Shown here: positions 33,629 through 41,713 of the stretch, in pieces
Layout of the letters: each line of letters opens with the position of its first letter
How positions within the stretch are numbered: the first letter of the stretch is position 1
Assembly: GCF_900489465.1 (NCBI RefSeq)
Contig: NZ_UEFQ01000028.1
Location: 153,182 to 217,181, forward strand
Source of the DNA: Aequorivita sp. CIP111184
GTDB lineage: Bacteria > Bacteroidota > Bacteroidia > Flavobacteriales > Flavobacteriaceae
DNA: 64,000 bases
Direction: 5' to 3'
Translations under genes and position numbers: made by a program
The notes under the pieces: model-generated
Databases searched by the model: none
Told to the model about the DNA's origin: nothing
Seen by the model: the letters and a program-made list of their open reading frames with translations, nothing else

Positions 33629-35461
33629 ATGAAGCAAAACTGTTTCCATATTATTTTGGCATTTTTCCTGTGCACGTTATCTACGTATGCGCAGTTGGAC
33701 AGTATTCAGCAATTGCCCGAAGTATTGCTAACAGATTCCAAGTTCGTGCATTTTTCAAAAGGGTTTAAGCTTGAAAAACTAAACGATTCCATAATTGAAA
33801 GAAATGCTACTTCGCTAACTGAAACACTTCGTTATAATTCTTCAATATATTTTAAAGAAAATGGCTCTGGAATGGTTTCATCACCTTCCTTTCGGGGCAC
33901 CAATGCGGCACAGACGGCAGTTATTTGGAACGGAATAAACATCAACTCCGTGTTTACGGGACAAACGGATTTCAATACAATTTCACCTTTAAATTATGAC
34001 GAAATTTCAATAAGAAGTGGCGGCGGTGGTGTACAATATGGCAGTGGGGCCGTGGGCGGAAGTATTCATTTAAACAATACTTTTACTTTTGAAAAGATTG
34101 ATACTACCCAAATTACAATTAACCATGGGAGTTTTTCAACCATCGGTGGAAATGCCAGTACAACCCAAGCCTGGGGCGACCACTATTTAAATGTGGGAGT
34201 AGATTTTATAAGTTCTGAGAATGATTATAATTATATAGAAAAAAACCAAAAAAACAAGCACGGAGAGTTTTTACGATTTGCGGCAAAAGTAAATGAAGCT
34301 CGAAGGTTGAAAAACGGCATAGCCACTTGGAATTCGGAATATACTTACAATGACCGCAACTTTTCTGGGAGTTTGAATACTATTGGGAAAGATAAGTATA
34401 AAGATTTATCAACTAGAAACCTTTGGCAATTACATCAAACATTTGGTGCTTTTGATGCAAAGGCAAGCGTTGCCCATCTTTTTGAGCAGTATAGATATTT
34501 CCCTGATAGTGAAAAACAACTTTACGATGAAGGTAGAGCGAATACTTTTATAGGCTTTTTTCAATCTGAAGTTTTACTTCAAAAAAAGTTTCGGATAAAT
34601 GGGAAGGTTGAATATTCCTATATAAACGCCGAGGGCGATAATGTGGGGGAAAATTCCAGAAAGACTTTGGCAACTGTTCTTTTGTTAAATCATAAAGTAT
34701 CTGACGACTTCAGTTACGGCTTAAATTTCCGAAAGGAATTTTTAAACGATTTTGACAATCCTTTTCTTTTTTCAGCAGATGCGAAGTGGAAGGTTTCAAA
34801 AAATTACGCACTTCGTTTAAATGGCTCCAAAAACTATCGGATACCTACTTTCAATGATTTGTATTGGTACGCTGGCGGAAATCATAATTTGCAACCGGAA
34901 ACATCCTACCAAGTGGAGCTTGGGCAGGAGTTTTGGTTTGGAAAGTTGAAGGCAGATCTTGCGGCATATTTTATTTCTTCAGAAGATTTAATAAAATGGA
35001 TTCCTGGAAATGGTGGAATTTGGGAACCTGTAAATATTACTAAAACTAGAAATTACGGAGTTGAAGTAACTTTTGATTATTCAATAAAGCTCTTAAACCA
35101 GCACACGCTTGGTTTCACTGCAAATTATTCATATACCAATGCGGAAGATTTAGAAAAAGAAAAACAACTTATTTATGTTCCGTTTCATAAAGCTGCCGGA
35201 ACAATTCAGTATAATTATAAAACTTTAATGGTCTATTTTCAGGGCTTATATAATGGAGAGGCATATACTACAACTGACAATTCCTCTGCTGTGAAGGGGT
35301 ATAAGGTTTTTAATTTGGGTACTGAATTTACTATTCCTTCAAATCCGCAAATAACTTTTGGCATACGTCTTAAAAACATGTTTAATGTTTATTATGAAAA
35401 CGTTGCATATAGACCAATGCCTTCCAGAAACATTCAACTATTCTTAAAATTTAATATTTAA
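33629..35461 (+). CDS. btuB: TonB-dependent vitamin B12 receptor
   Basis: A 610-residue outer membrane receptor. Signal peptide at residues 1-21 (ending STYAQ). A TonB-box-like stretch LPEVLLTD follows, then a plug domain (residues 45-160, with SPSFRGTNAAQTAVIWNG and GAVGGSIHL) and a beta barrel ending with an aromatic C-terminal strand (IQLFLKFNI). The riboswitch in front gives the B12 assignment. It is followed after four bases by the BtuG-like lipoprotein. Confidence 0.93.
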   Translation: MKQNCFHIILAFFLCTLSTYAQLDSIQQLPEVLLTDSKFVHFSKGFKLEKLNDSIIERNATSLTETLRYNSSIYFKENGSGMVSSPSFRGTNAAQTAVIWNGININSVFTGQTDFNTISPLNYDEISIRSGGGGVQYGSGAVGGSIHLNNTFTFEKIDTTQITINHGSFSTIGGNASTTQAWGDHYLNVGVDFISSENDYNYIEKNQKNKHGEFLRFAAKVNEARRLKNGIATWNSEYTYNDRNFSGSLNTIGKDKYKDLSTRNLWQLHQTFGAFDAKASVAHLFEQYRYFPDSEKQLYDEGRANTFIGFFQSEVLLQKKFRINGKVEYSYINAEGDNVGENSRKTLATVLLLNHKVSDDFSYGLNFRKEFLNDFDNPFLFSADAKWKVSKNYALRLNGSKNYRIPTFNDLYWYAGGNHNLQPETSYQVELGQEFWFGKLKADLAAYFISSEDLIKWIPGNGGIWEPVNITKTRNYGVEVTFDYSIKLLNQHTLGFTANYSYTNAEDLEKEKQLIYVPFHKAAGTIQYNYKTLMVYFQGLYNGEAYTTTDNSSAVKGYKVFNLGTEFTIPSNPQITFGIRLKNMFNVYYENVAYRPMPSRNIQLFLKFNI

Positions 35462-35465
35462 ATAA

Positions 35466-36524
35466 ATGAAAACGATGAAAAAGCTATTTTCTCTAACTTT
35501 TGCAACCTTACTTTTAATATCCTGTAGTAATGACGACGATCCGCAACCGGGACCTAACCCGCCGGAGGCTTATGAAAAAGGCATTTTGATTACCAATGAA
35601 GGCCCTTTCAATAATGGAAGCGGCACAATTACATTTGTTTCTGAAGATTTTGCCACAGTAGCCCAAAATATATACAGAACCGTAAACGGCAAAGAATTGG
35701 GTAATATAGTACAATCAATGGGCTTTCAGGATGAAAATGCTTACATTGTTGTAAGCAATTCAGCAAAAATAATGATTGCTAATCGGTATTCTTTTGAAAG
35801 CGTAGACTCTATAAAAACAGGATTAGTAAATCCGCGTTATTTTATGGGCGATGCTGGAAACAAAGGGTATGTTACTGATTGGGGTGATCCCAACGACAAT
35901 TCTGACGATTATGTGGCCGTCCTAGATTTGAGAACAAATGCTATTGCAGCTACCATTCCCGTTGCTTTTGGACCGGAAAGAATGGTTTCCTACAACAATA
36001 AAATATACGTCGCCCACCAAGGCGGTTATGGACAAAACAATTTAATTTCGGTGATTTCTGGGAATACGGTTGAGAGTACCATAACTGTTAGTGATGTTCC
36101 AAACTCTATGGTCGTATCTGGGAATTCATTATTTGTTCTTTGTGGTGGAAACCCTAGTTATACTGGAAATGAAACTGCGGGATCTTTAGTGAAAATTGAT
36201 CTTTCCAGCGGACAAGTTTCTAATACATATAGTTTTGGCGCCACCGAACACCCGTCGAATTTAACAATGGACGGAACCAACCTTTTCTATTCTTTGGATG
36301 GTAAAGTTTATAAACTAAATAGCTCTGCAATTGCATTGCCAGGAACCGATATTATAAGCGGATTCTTTTATGTGCTTCAAGCAAAGGACGGACTACTTTA
36401 TGCTACCGATGCGGGCGATTATGCAAGTAAAGGTTCATTAAAAATATTTGATCTTTCAACGAATCAGCAAATACAGGATTTCCAAACTGGAATTGTTCCG
36501 GGTGGAATTTATTTTAATGAATAG
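35466..36524 (+). CDS. BtuG-like surface beta-propeller lipoprotein
   Basis: A 352-residue lipoprotein with a signal ending LLLISC (lipobox Cys about residue 21) and directly after it an acidic stretch SNDDD, like the lipoprotein export signal that sends Bacteroidota lipoproteins to the cell surface. The rest is a YncE/DUF5074-type seven-bladed propeller (repeated strands such as VFNLG-like, YVTDWGDPNDN, YATDAGDYAS). In Bacteroides, BtuG proteins of this fold bind B12 with very high affinity on top of BtuB. Gene order riboswitch-btuB-btuG supports the same role here. Confidence 0.85.
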   Translation: MKTMKKLFSLTFATLLLISCSNDDDPQPGPNPPEAYEKGILITNEGPFNNGSGTITFVSEDFATVAQNIYRTVNGKELGNIVQSMGFQDENAYIVVSNSAKIMIANRYSFESVDSIKTGLVNPRYFMGDAGNKGYVTDWGDPNDNSDDYVAVLDLRTNAIAATIPVAFGPERMVSYNNKIYVAHQGGYGQNNLISVISGNTVESTITVSDVPNSMVVSGNSLFVLCGGNPSYTGNETAGSLVKIDLSSGQVSNTYSFGATEHPSNLTMDGTNLFYSLDGKVYKLNSSAIALPGTDIISGFFYVLQAKDGLLYATDAGDYASKGSLKIFDLSTNQQIQDFQTGIVPGGIYFNE

Positions 36525-36683
36525 TTTGAATTAGCAAAAGATGCTACGAAAGAATCTATTAATTATTAATGGATTCTTTCAAAGTATCTAAAAGAAGTCA
36601 AAACATCATTTCACTAATATATCAACATTAACCTTTCGGAAATAGTTAAATAATAGGTTTATAGAAAAATTAATAAGGTATTT

Positions 36684-37250
36684 ATGGCAAATTATAATTT
36701 ATGGGATATGGCTGGACTAGACGTTTTCCTACAATCGTTGAGCGAACAGCAACGTGAGAAGTATTTCAATATAATTGAACCCCAGACATATTTGTCTCCA
36801 TTAAAAAGTTGGGGGCTTTCTGCTGAATTTTTTAAGCCGACGGCACTTTTGGAAACACGGCAAAAAGACAGAGCTTCACTTACGCTATTGGCAAACCAAT
36901 TTCACTGGAAAGCAAACCTTTCCGAAATACTAACCAAAAGCTACGATGCACTTATTGTTACTGATTTTTCACAAAAGATTGTTTGGGCAAACAATGGTTT
37001 TTTTAAAATGACCGGATATTCCGAAAGTTATGCTATTGGGAAAACGCCTTCTTTTCTTCAGGGCAATAAAACTTCAACCCAAGTAAAAGCATCAATAAGA
37101 GAAAAACTTCAAAGAGGCGAACCCTTTACCGAAGAAGTGTTAAACTATAAGAAAGATCAAAGAGAGTATTGGTGTAAAATACAGATTTTCCCATTACTTT
37201 CAGCGGGGTTAACCACTCATTATTTGGCTTTGGAAACAGAGTTGCTGTGA
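36684..37250 (+). CDS. PAS/LOV-like protein without the photoactive cysteine
   Basis: A 188-residue cytosolic protein with a single PAS domain at residues 77-188. The region around residue 125 (GKTPSFLQGNKTS) matches the LOV core GxNCRFLQG, but the flavin-adduct cysteine is proline or serine here, so blue-light photochemistry of the usual kind is not expected. No output domain follows. It overlaps the thioesterase gene by four bases (ATGA), so both are coupled. Its role is unknown; it may bind another protein or a different ligand. Confidence 0.85.
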   Translation: MANYNLWDMAGLDVFLQSLSEQQREKYFNIIEPQTYLSPLKSWGLSAEFFKPTALLETRQKDRASLTLLANQFHWKANLSEILTKSYDALIVTDFSQKIVWANNGFFKMTGYSESYAIGKTPSFLQGNKTSTQVKASIREKLQRGEPFTEEVLNYKKDQREYWCKIQIFPLLSAGLTTHYLALETELL

Positions 37251-37630
37251 ATATAGAAGATAGAATTACAAATTCCGAAACAAGGATTTTTAAGGCGGTT
37301 TTCCCAAATACCACCAACCATTACGACACGCTCTTTGGCGGCGCGGCAATGCAACTTATGGACGAGGTAGCTTTTATAGCCGCAACGCGTTTTAGTCGGC
37401 AAAGAATGGTAACCGTTTCTTCAGACCGCATTGATTTCAACAAACCCATTCCCGCAGGGACTATTGTGGAATTGGTGGGGAAAGTTTCGTATTTAGGCAA
37501 CACTAGTCTAAAAGTAAAAGTAGAAATATACATTGAGGAAATGTATTCTTACAGCCGCGAGAAAGCCGTAACTGGCGAGTTTACTTTTGTGGCGATAGAT
37601 GAAAATAAAAACCCAATTAAAGTACTATAA
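37247..37630 (+). CDS. Acyl-CoA thioesterase, hotdog fold (YciA-like)
   Basis: A 127-residue hotdog-fold protein that hydrolyses acyl-CoA. Family motifs are NHYDTLFGGAAMQLMDEVAF (active-site Asp and hotdog helix) and the strand RIDFNKPIPAGTIVELVGKV. The size fits single-domain YciA/BACH-type enzymes. It is translationally coupled to the PAS gene upstream. The preferred acyl chain is unknown. Confidence 0.9.
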   Translation: MNIEDRITNSETRIFKAVFPNTTNHYDTLFGGAAMQLMDEVAFIAATRFSRQRMVTVSSDRIDFNKPIPAGTIVELVGKVSYLGNTSLKVKVEIYIEEMYSYSREKAVTGEFTFVAIDENKNPIKVL

Positions 37631-37686
37631 AAATTGTTAATCCACGGAATTCCTAGCTCTTCAACTTATTTTATTTTTGAGAAAGA

Positions 37687-39081
37687 CTAATTTCCAATCA
37701 TTTTTCCATCAATCGGAGAATTCGCCTTACTATCAGAAAATTCTTTCAATTGTTGAAACTCTCTGTTCGCTGGTAAAGGTCTTCCGGCAATTTCAAAAAG
37801 TGCAGCAGCTAGAAGCGGTTCGTTTTCATCGCCTAGCTGGCCGAGGTTAAAATAATTTTCATTTAATGGAATTTGAGGCACTAACCCATCTACATAATCA
37901 GTATTTCCTGCAACATTGGCGGTTTTGAATACAAGCGGAAGCATTGCGTAATAATGCGCTGGATTGGCATTCTGCCTTCCGAAAGTGGGTGCGGGCGAAT
38001 CATAAAGCAAAAAGGAAGCTTGGAACTTTCCAGTGGTAGTATCGCCTACCTGTACGGTATTTATGTATGGATTAAGTCCGTTTATAACCAATTCACTGGC
38101 AGAAGCTGTTCTTTGGGTAGTTAGAAAATAAACATTGGTCAGGTTAAGGCTGTTGATTGCCGCACCGTTGCTGATTGCGCTATCAAAAAGACCGTCCTGC
38201 GCAAATTCTGCTTGGCGATCTTCATTCCAGAACTCTTTGTAAAAAACTTGTCCATTAAACTGTCCCGTAATCATTCCTGCCAGATCTGTAGCAGTTTCCA
38301 CGGCACCACCACCATTATATCTCAAATCCAAAACCAGATTGGTAATTCCTTCGGCTTTAAATTGTGCAAAAGCATTGTTGAGTTCGGTGTCATAATTTTT
38401 TATAAAACTGTTATACATTAAGTAACCCACCTTTTCTCCATTAACGTCCAAGGTTTTCACCTTATAAACAGGATTTTCATTGTACTGGGTTTTATTAAGC
38501 AAAGCCGTTTCTCCGGTAGGAATAAAATTTGCACCATCATAAGTGGCTAAACCAATTGTGTAGCTATTCGGAGCCAATAAATCTTCAAAATTTGCTCTAG
38601 TTATTTGCTGTCCATCAATGGTCGTGAAAAGATTGCCACGCTCCAAACCATTTGCTTCAGCATCTGTATTGGGCAGTACATAGCGTACATACCCAAAAAC
38701 ATTATTGCTGCCAGGTGAATATGGCACCAAGCCAAACTCCATCCCATTACTCAGGCTTATTCCGCTTAGCGCATCTTCTATCACTCTAAAATCGCTGAAA
38801 AGGTTACTGAAACGATCTTGTGGCGACAACAAATAGTCAAACAAGGTCTCAGGAGTCTGATAATTGTTCAAAAAATCGTTTAGCTCGGCATCGTTTGCAA
38901 ATGCGTTATTCGCAAGCTCGGGAGTGTCTGCTTTGTATAGATAGAAATAATTGAGGCCACGATAAATAAAATTTTGAATATCAAGGGTTGAAGCAGTTTG
39001 TAAATTGTCGTCAGCATCCTCAAAACAGGAAACAAAAAGTACTGAAATAGCTAAAAAGGAAATGAAAATATTTCTTTTCAT
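37687..39081 (-). CDS. S41-family (C-terminal processing) peptidase lipoprotein
   Basis: A 464-residue cell-envelope protease: lipoprotein signal with lipobox VSC (Cys about 19), a helical N-terminal domain, a PDZ-like domain at residues 110-190, and the S41 catalytic domain with Ser in TASASELVINGL (about residue 330) and a downstream TTTGK lysine, the usual Ser/Lys pair. Monocistronic; a 343-base gap with repeats separates it from the divergent sigma-factor operon. Confidence 0.9.
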   Translation of the reverse strand: MKRNIFISFLAISVLFVSCFEDADDNLQTASTLDIQNFIYRGLNYFYLYKADTPELANNAFANDAELNDFLNNYQTPETLFDYLLSPQDRFSNLFSDFRVIEDALSGISLSNGMEFGLVPYSPGSNNVFGYVRYVLPNTDAEANGLERGNLFTTIDGQQITRANFEDLLAPNSYTIGLATYDGANFIPTGETALLNKTQYNENPVYKVKTLDVNGEKVGYLMYNSFIKNYDTELNNAFAQFKAEGITNLVLDLRYNGGGAVETATDLAGMITGQFNGQVFYKEFWNEDRQAEFAQDGLFDSAISNGAAINSLNLTNVYFLTTQRTASASELVINGLNPYINTVQVGDTTTGKFQASFLLYDSPAPTFGRQNANPAHYYAMLPLVFKTANVAGNTDYVDGLVPQIPLNENYFNLGQLGDENEPLLAAALFEIAGRPLPANREFQQLKEFSDSKANSPIDGKMIGN

Positions 39082-39424
39082 AAGTAAGTTTAATTAAGGT
39101 ATTCTTTTAGAACAGGTAAATTAGGGATTATATTGCAATGGTAAAAATATGCTTTTTTAGTCGAAATTATTTCGAGACTTTTCATTGTGAAATATTCTGC
39201 CACAAATTCACGAATAAATAGTTCAGAAATACATTAATGTCATCGAAATAAATGTTGGCAGATCGTATAAAAACACAATCGTGCAGTCGTGGCAGAAAAC
39301 CAAGTAATACTGCATCATAGAACATTTGTTTATTGTGGGGAATTCCTTTGAAACAATATCAATGTAACAAAATTTGAATACGTTCGTCATTTAAATAGAC
39401 GGCGAAATAATCCAACCAACCAAA
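39082..39424. other. Gene-free region between S41 peptidase and sigma factor
   Basis: No open frame of note is seen. It holds divergent promoters and a palindromic repeat at 39195-39297. No RNA gene is recognised. Confidence 0.6.
39195..39297. repeat. Palindromic REP/MITE-like element
   Basis: Perfect terminal inverted repeat TTCTGCCAC (39195-39203) and GTGGCAGAA (39289-39297), continued inward with partial symmetry over about 20 bases. Its left arm contains CCACAAATTCACGAATA (39200-39216), which differs by one base from the repeat at 41674-41690 read on the other strand. This suggests a dispersed palindromic repeat family. Confidence 0.55.
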
Positions 39425-39931
39425 ATGGAAAAAACCGAATTTTTAGCATTAACGATGCCCTTTAAGGATAAGCTTTACCGCTTGGCCAAAAGGATTTTGG
39501 TTTCCAAGGACGAAGCTGAGGATGCCGTACAGGAAGTGTTTTTGAAATTGTGGAAGGGAAAAAAAAATATTGAAAACTATAAAAATCCCGAAGCGTTTGC
39601 AATTACGATGACCAAGAATTACTGTCTGGACAGATTAAAGTCGAAACAGGCATCAAATTTAAAAATTGTACACAGCAATTATCAAACTTCCGAAAATGTT
39701 GAAAAAAATATTGAAGCGAATGACGGGGTTGAAATGGTCTTTAGGATAATGGAAACTTTACCCGAACAACAGCGAATAGTACTTCAATTGCGTGATGTAG
39801 AACAATTCGAGTTTTCTGAAATAGCGCAGATGCTAGATAGTAACGAAACCGCAGTGCGAGTGGCTCTTTCCCGAGCACGTAAAACAGTTAGGGAGGCAAT
39901 GATAAAAAAGTATAATTATGGAATCGGTTAA
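39425..39931 (+). CDS. ECF RNA polymerase sigma factor
   Basis: A 168-residue extracytoplasmic sigma factor with region 2 (KDEAEDAVQEVFLKLWKGKKN) at residues 27-50, and region 4 (LPEQQRIVLQLRDVEQFEFSE, then a recognition helix with ETAVRVALSRARK) at residues 115-162. It heads a four-gene rightward operon. Its 3' end overlaps the next gene by 14 bases. Confidence 0.93.
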   Translation: MEKTEFLALTMPFKDKLYRLAKRILVSKDEAEDAVQEVFLKLWKGKKNIENYKNPEAFAITMTKNYCLDRLKSKQASNLKIVHSNYQTSENVEKNIEANDGVEMVFRIMETLPEQQRIVLQLRDVEQFEFSEIAQMLDSNETAVRVALSRARKTVREAMIKKYNYGIG

Positions 39932-40355
39932 AATAAAACAATTATTGGAGGCCTATTTTGAAGGCGCAACTAGCATTTCTGAAGAAAAAATGTTGCAAGA
40001 CTATTTCAACAATGAAAAAGTTGCGGACAATCTGATTCAATACCAGCCCATTTTTGTTGCATTAAAGGCTGCGAAAGAAGAACGGTCAACTATGGTATTT
40101 AATCTACCGGAAACTAAACCACAAACCTCAAAAAAATGGTGGTACTCTGTTGCGGCAATCCTAGTAGTGGCTTTTGGAGTGGGCAGCTTCTACTTCTCGC
40201 AACCCAGTTATACCCAAGAAGAAAAAGAAGCTCTGGCGACCTTTGAGAAAAGCAAAAGAGCAATGATGCTGCTTTCAGAAAATTTTAATAAAGGTACTGA
40301 GCGACTAACGTTTGTTGGGCAGTTTGAAAGAACAAAAGACAAAATCTTTGAATAA
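39918..40355 (+). CDS. Probable anti-sigma factor, single membrane span
   Basis: A 145-residue protein with a cytosolic N-terminal part (residues 1-70), a membrane helix near residues 75-93 (WWYSVAAILVVAFGVGSFYF) and a periplasmic helical tail. Position overlapping an ECF sigma gene and the layout suggest an anti-sigma factor. The N-terminal part shows the short YFEGATSISEEK pattern common in Bacteroidota anti-sigma-like proteins. Confidence 0.7.
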   Translation: MESVKIKQLLEAYFEGATSISEEKMLQDYFNNEKVADNLIQYQPIFVALKAAKEERSTMVFNLPETKPQTSKKWWYSVAAILVVAFGVGSFYFSQPSYTQEEKEALATFEKSKRAMMLLSENFNKGTERLTFVGQFERTKDKIFE

Positions 40356-40472
40356 CTTTTATAAATAGATAGCGCTGCGGTAAAGTTTATACTGAGCATT
40401 GTTGATTGGCTCTGCGTCTGAAAATTTTAAAATCAATAAAAAATCGAAATAAACAATAAACAATAATTAACG

Positions 40473-41012
40473 ATGAAAAAAATAGCAATAATAATAGCAT
40501 TGGCAATAGCGCCGATGGTTTCTTGGGCACAAAACGCTTTTGATTCCTTTGAAAACGAAAAAGATGTAACCTCTGTTGTGGTTACCAAAAATATGTTCAA
40601 GCTTTTAAGCAAGATGGATTTGAACTCTTCAGATTCAGAGGCGCAGGCATATCTTAAAATGGTGAACGACTTAGATAACATCAAGATTTTTACCACAGAC
40701 AATCCTTCAGTATCCAAAAAAATGGAGGCTGCTGTGGCTAAATATATTTCAGGTTCACAAAATTTAGGTGAATTGATGCGTGTAAAGGAAGACGGAAGAA
40801 ATATAAGATTTTATAGCAAAGACGGGAAGAATGAAAACTTTGTAAGCGAGCTGTTGATGCACATGGACGGAATTGTAGATGGAAAACCCATGACCGTTAT
40901 TATGAGTATTACCGGAAATATAGACTTGAAACAAATTTCAAAACTTACTGAGGAATTAAAGGTTCCCGGTAGCGAACAGCTTAAGAATATTGACAAAAAT
41001 AAAAAGCAATAA
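40473..41012 (+). CDS. DUF4252 exported protein
   Basis: A 179-residue protein with a signal peptide (residues 1-19, ending SWAQ) and a DUF4252 domain over the rest (VTSVVVTKNMFKLL, SGSQNLGELMRVKEDGRNIRFYS in part). It starts 117 bases after the anti-sigma gene and is followed after two bases by a second DUF4252 gene. DUF4252 proteins of Bacteroidota are often found with sigma-factor cassettes; their function is unknown. Confidence 0.88.
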   Translation: MKKIAIIIALAIAPMVSWAQNAFDSFENEKDVTSVVVTKNMFKLLSKMDLNSSDSEAQAYLKMVNDLDNIKIFTTDNPSVSKKMEAAVAKYISGSQNLGELMRVKEDGRNIRFYSKDGKNENFVSELLMHMDGIVDGKPMTVIMSITGNIDLKQISKLTEELKVPGSEQLKNIDKNKKQ

Positions 41013-41014
41013 AT

Positions 41015-41554
41015 ATGGTACTTGTAAAATATTTTATGGCTTTAGTTCTTGCGGCAATGGCACTGAGCTCCTGTAGCGATAAATCACTTCAAAAGTATTT
41101 GGTAGAAAAACAAGATGATGATAAATTCGTAAAGATGGATATTGCTGCAAGTTTACTCCAAGGAAATAGTAGCAACTTTACCCAAGAAGAAAAGGATATT
41201 CTAAGTACGATTAAAAAGGTGAATGTTGTTGCTTACCCAATAATTGAAGGAGATACAGCCGATTTTGAAAAGGAGCGCCAAGAACTGAAAAACATTCTTG
41301 ATCAGGAACAATACAAAGAACTTACGCGTATAAAAAGTAATGATTGGAACGCTACCTTAAAGTACACTGGTGAAGAAGACGCCATTGATGAGGTAATTGT
41401 TTTTGCGAGCGATGACAATCGCGGTTTTGCAGTATTCAGATTACTGGGTGAAAATATGCGCCCAGACCAGATGTTGAAGCTGATGAAATCTGCGGAGCGT
41501 GGCGATTTGGACGTCTCCAAACTTGAAGGTTTCGGAGAAATATTTAAGGATTAA
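41015..41554 (+). CDS. DUF4252 lipoprotein, paralogue of the upstream gene
   Basis: A 179-residue lipoprotein (lipobox ALSSC, Cys about residue 20) related to the preceding DUF4252 protein but with a different sorting fate: one is soluble in the periplasm, the other lipid-anchored. Weak sequence similarity in the C-terminal half (the FRLLGENMRPDQMLKLMKS segment) agrees with a duplication. It ends the operon at the terminator at 41576-41613. Confidence 0.82.
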   Translation: MVLVKYFMALVLAAMALSSCSDKSLQKYLVEKQDDDKFVKMDIAASLLQGNSSNFTQEEKDILSTIKKVNVVAYPIIEGDTADFEKERQELKNILDQEQYKELTRIKSNDWNATLKYTGEEDAIDEVIVFASDDNRGFAVFRLLGENMRPDQMLKLMKSAERGDLDVSKLEGFGEIFKD

Positions 41555-41575
41555 TTTAGTTGATTAATAGTTGAA

Positions 41576-41613
41576 AAGGGCTTCTTCCAAATTGTGGTTG
41601 AAGCCTTTTTTTA
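41576..41613 (+). terminator. Intrinsic terminator of DUF4252 operon
   Basis: Stem GGCTTC/GAAGCC with a long loop, flanked by an A-run and T-run. Confidence 0.75.
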
Positions 41614-41642
41614 ATGCTGTATTTGAAGGGATGCGGATATTG

Positions 41643-41691
41643 ACCACGATACACGAATAAATTTATTTAAAAATATTCGTGAATTCGTGGT
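41643..41691. repeat. Palindromic repeat, second copy
   Basis: Inverted repeat ACCACGATACACGAATA (41643-41659) and TATTCGTGAATTCGTGGT (41674-41691). The right arm, reverse-complemented, reads CCACGAATTCACGAATA, nearly identical to 39200-39216. Short AT-rich loop of 14 bases. Confidence 0.6.
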
Positions 41692-41713
41692 TGTATTTTT
41701 TTAGAACCGTAGT

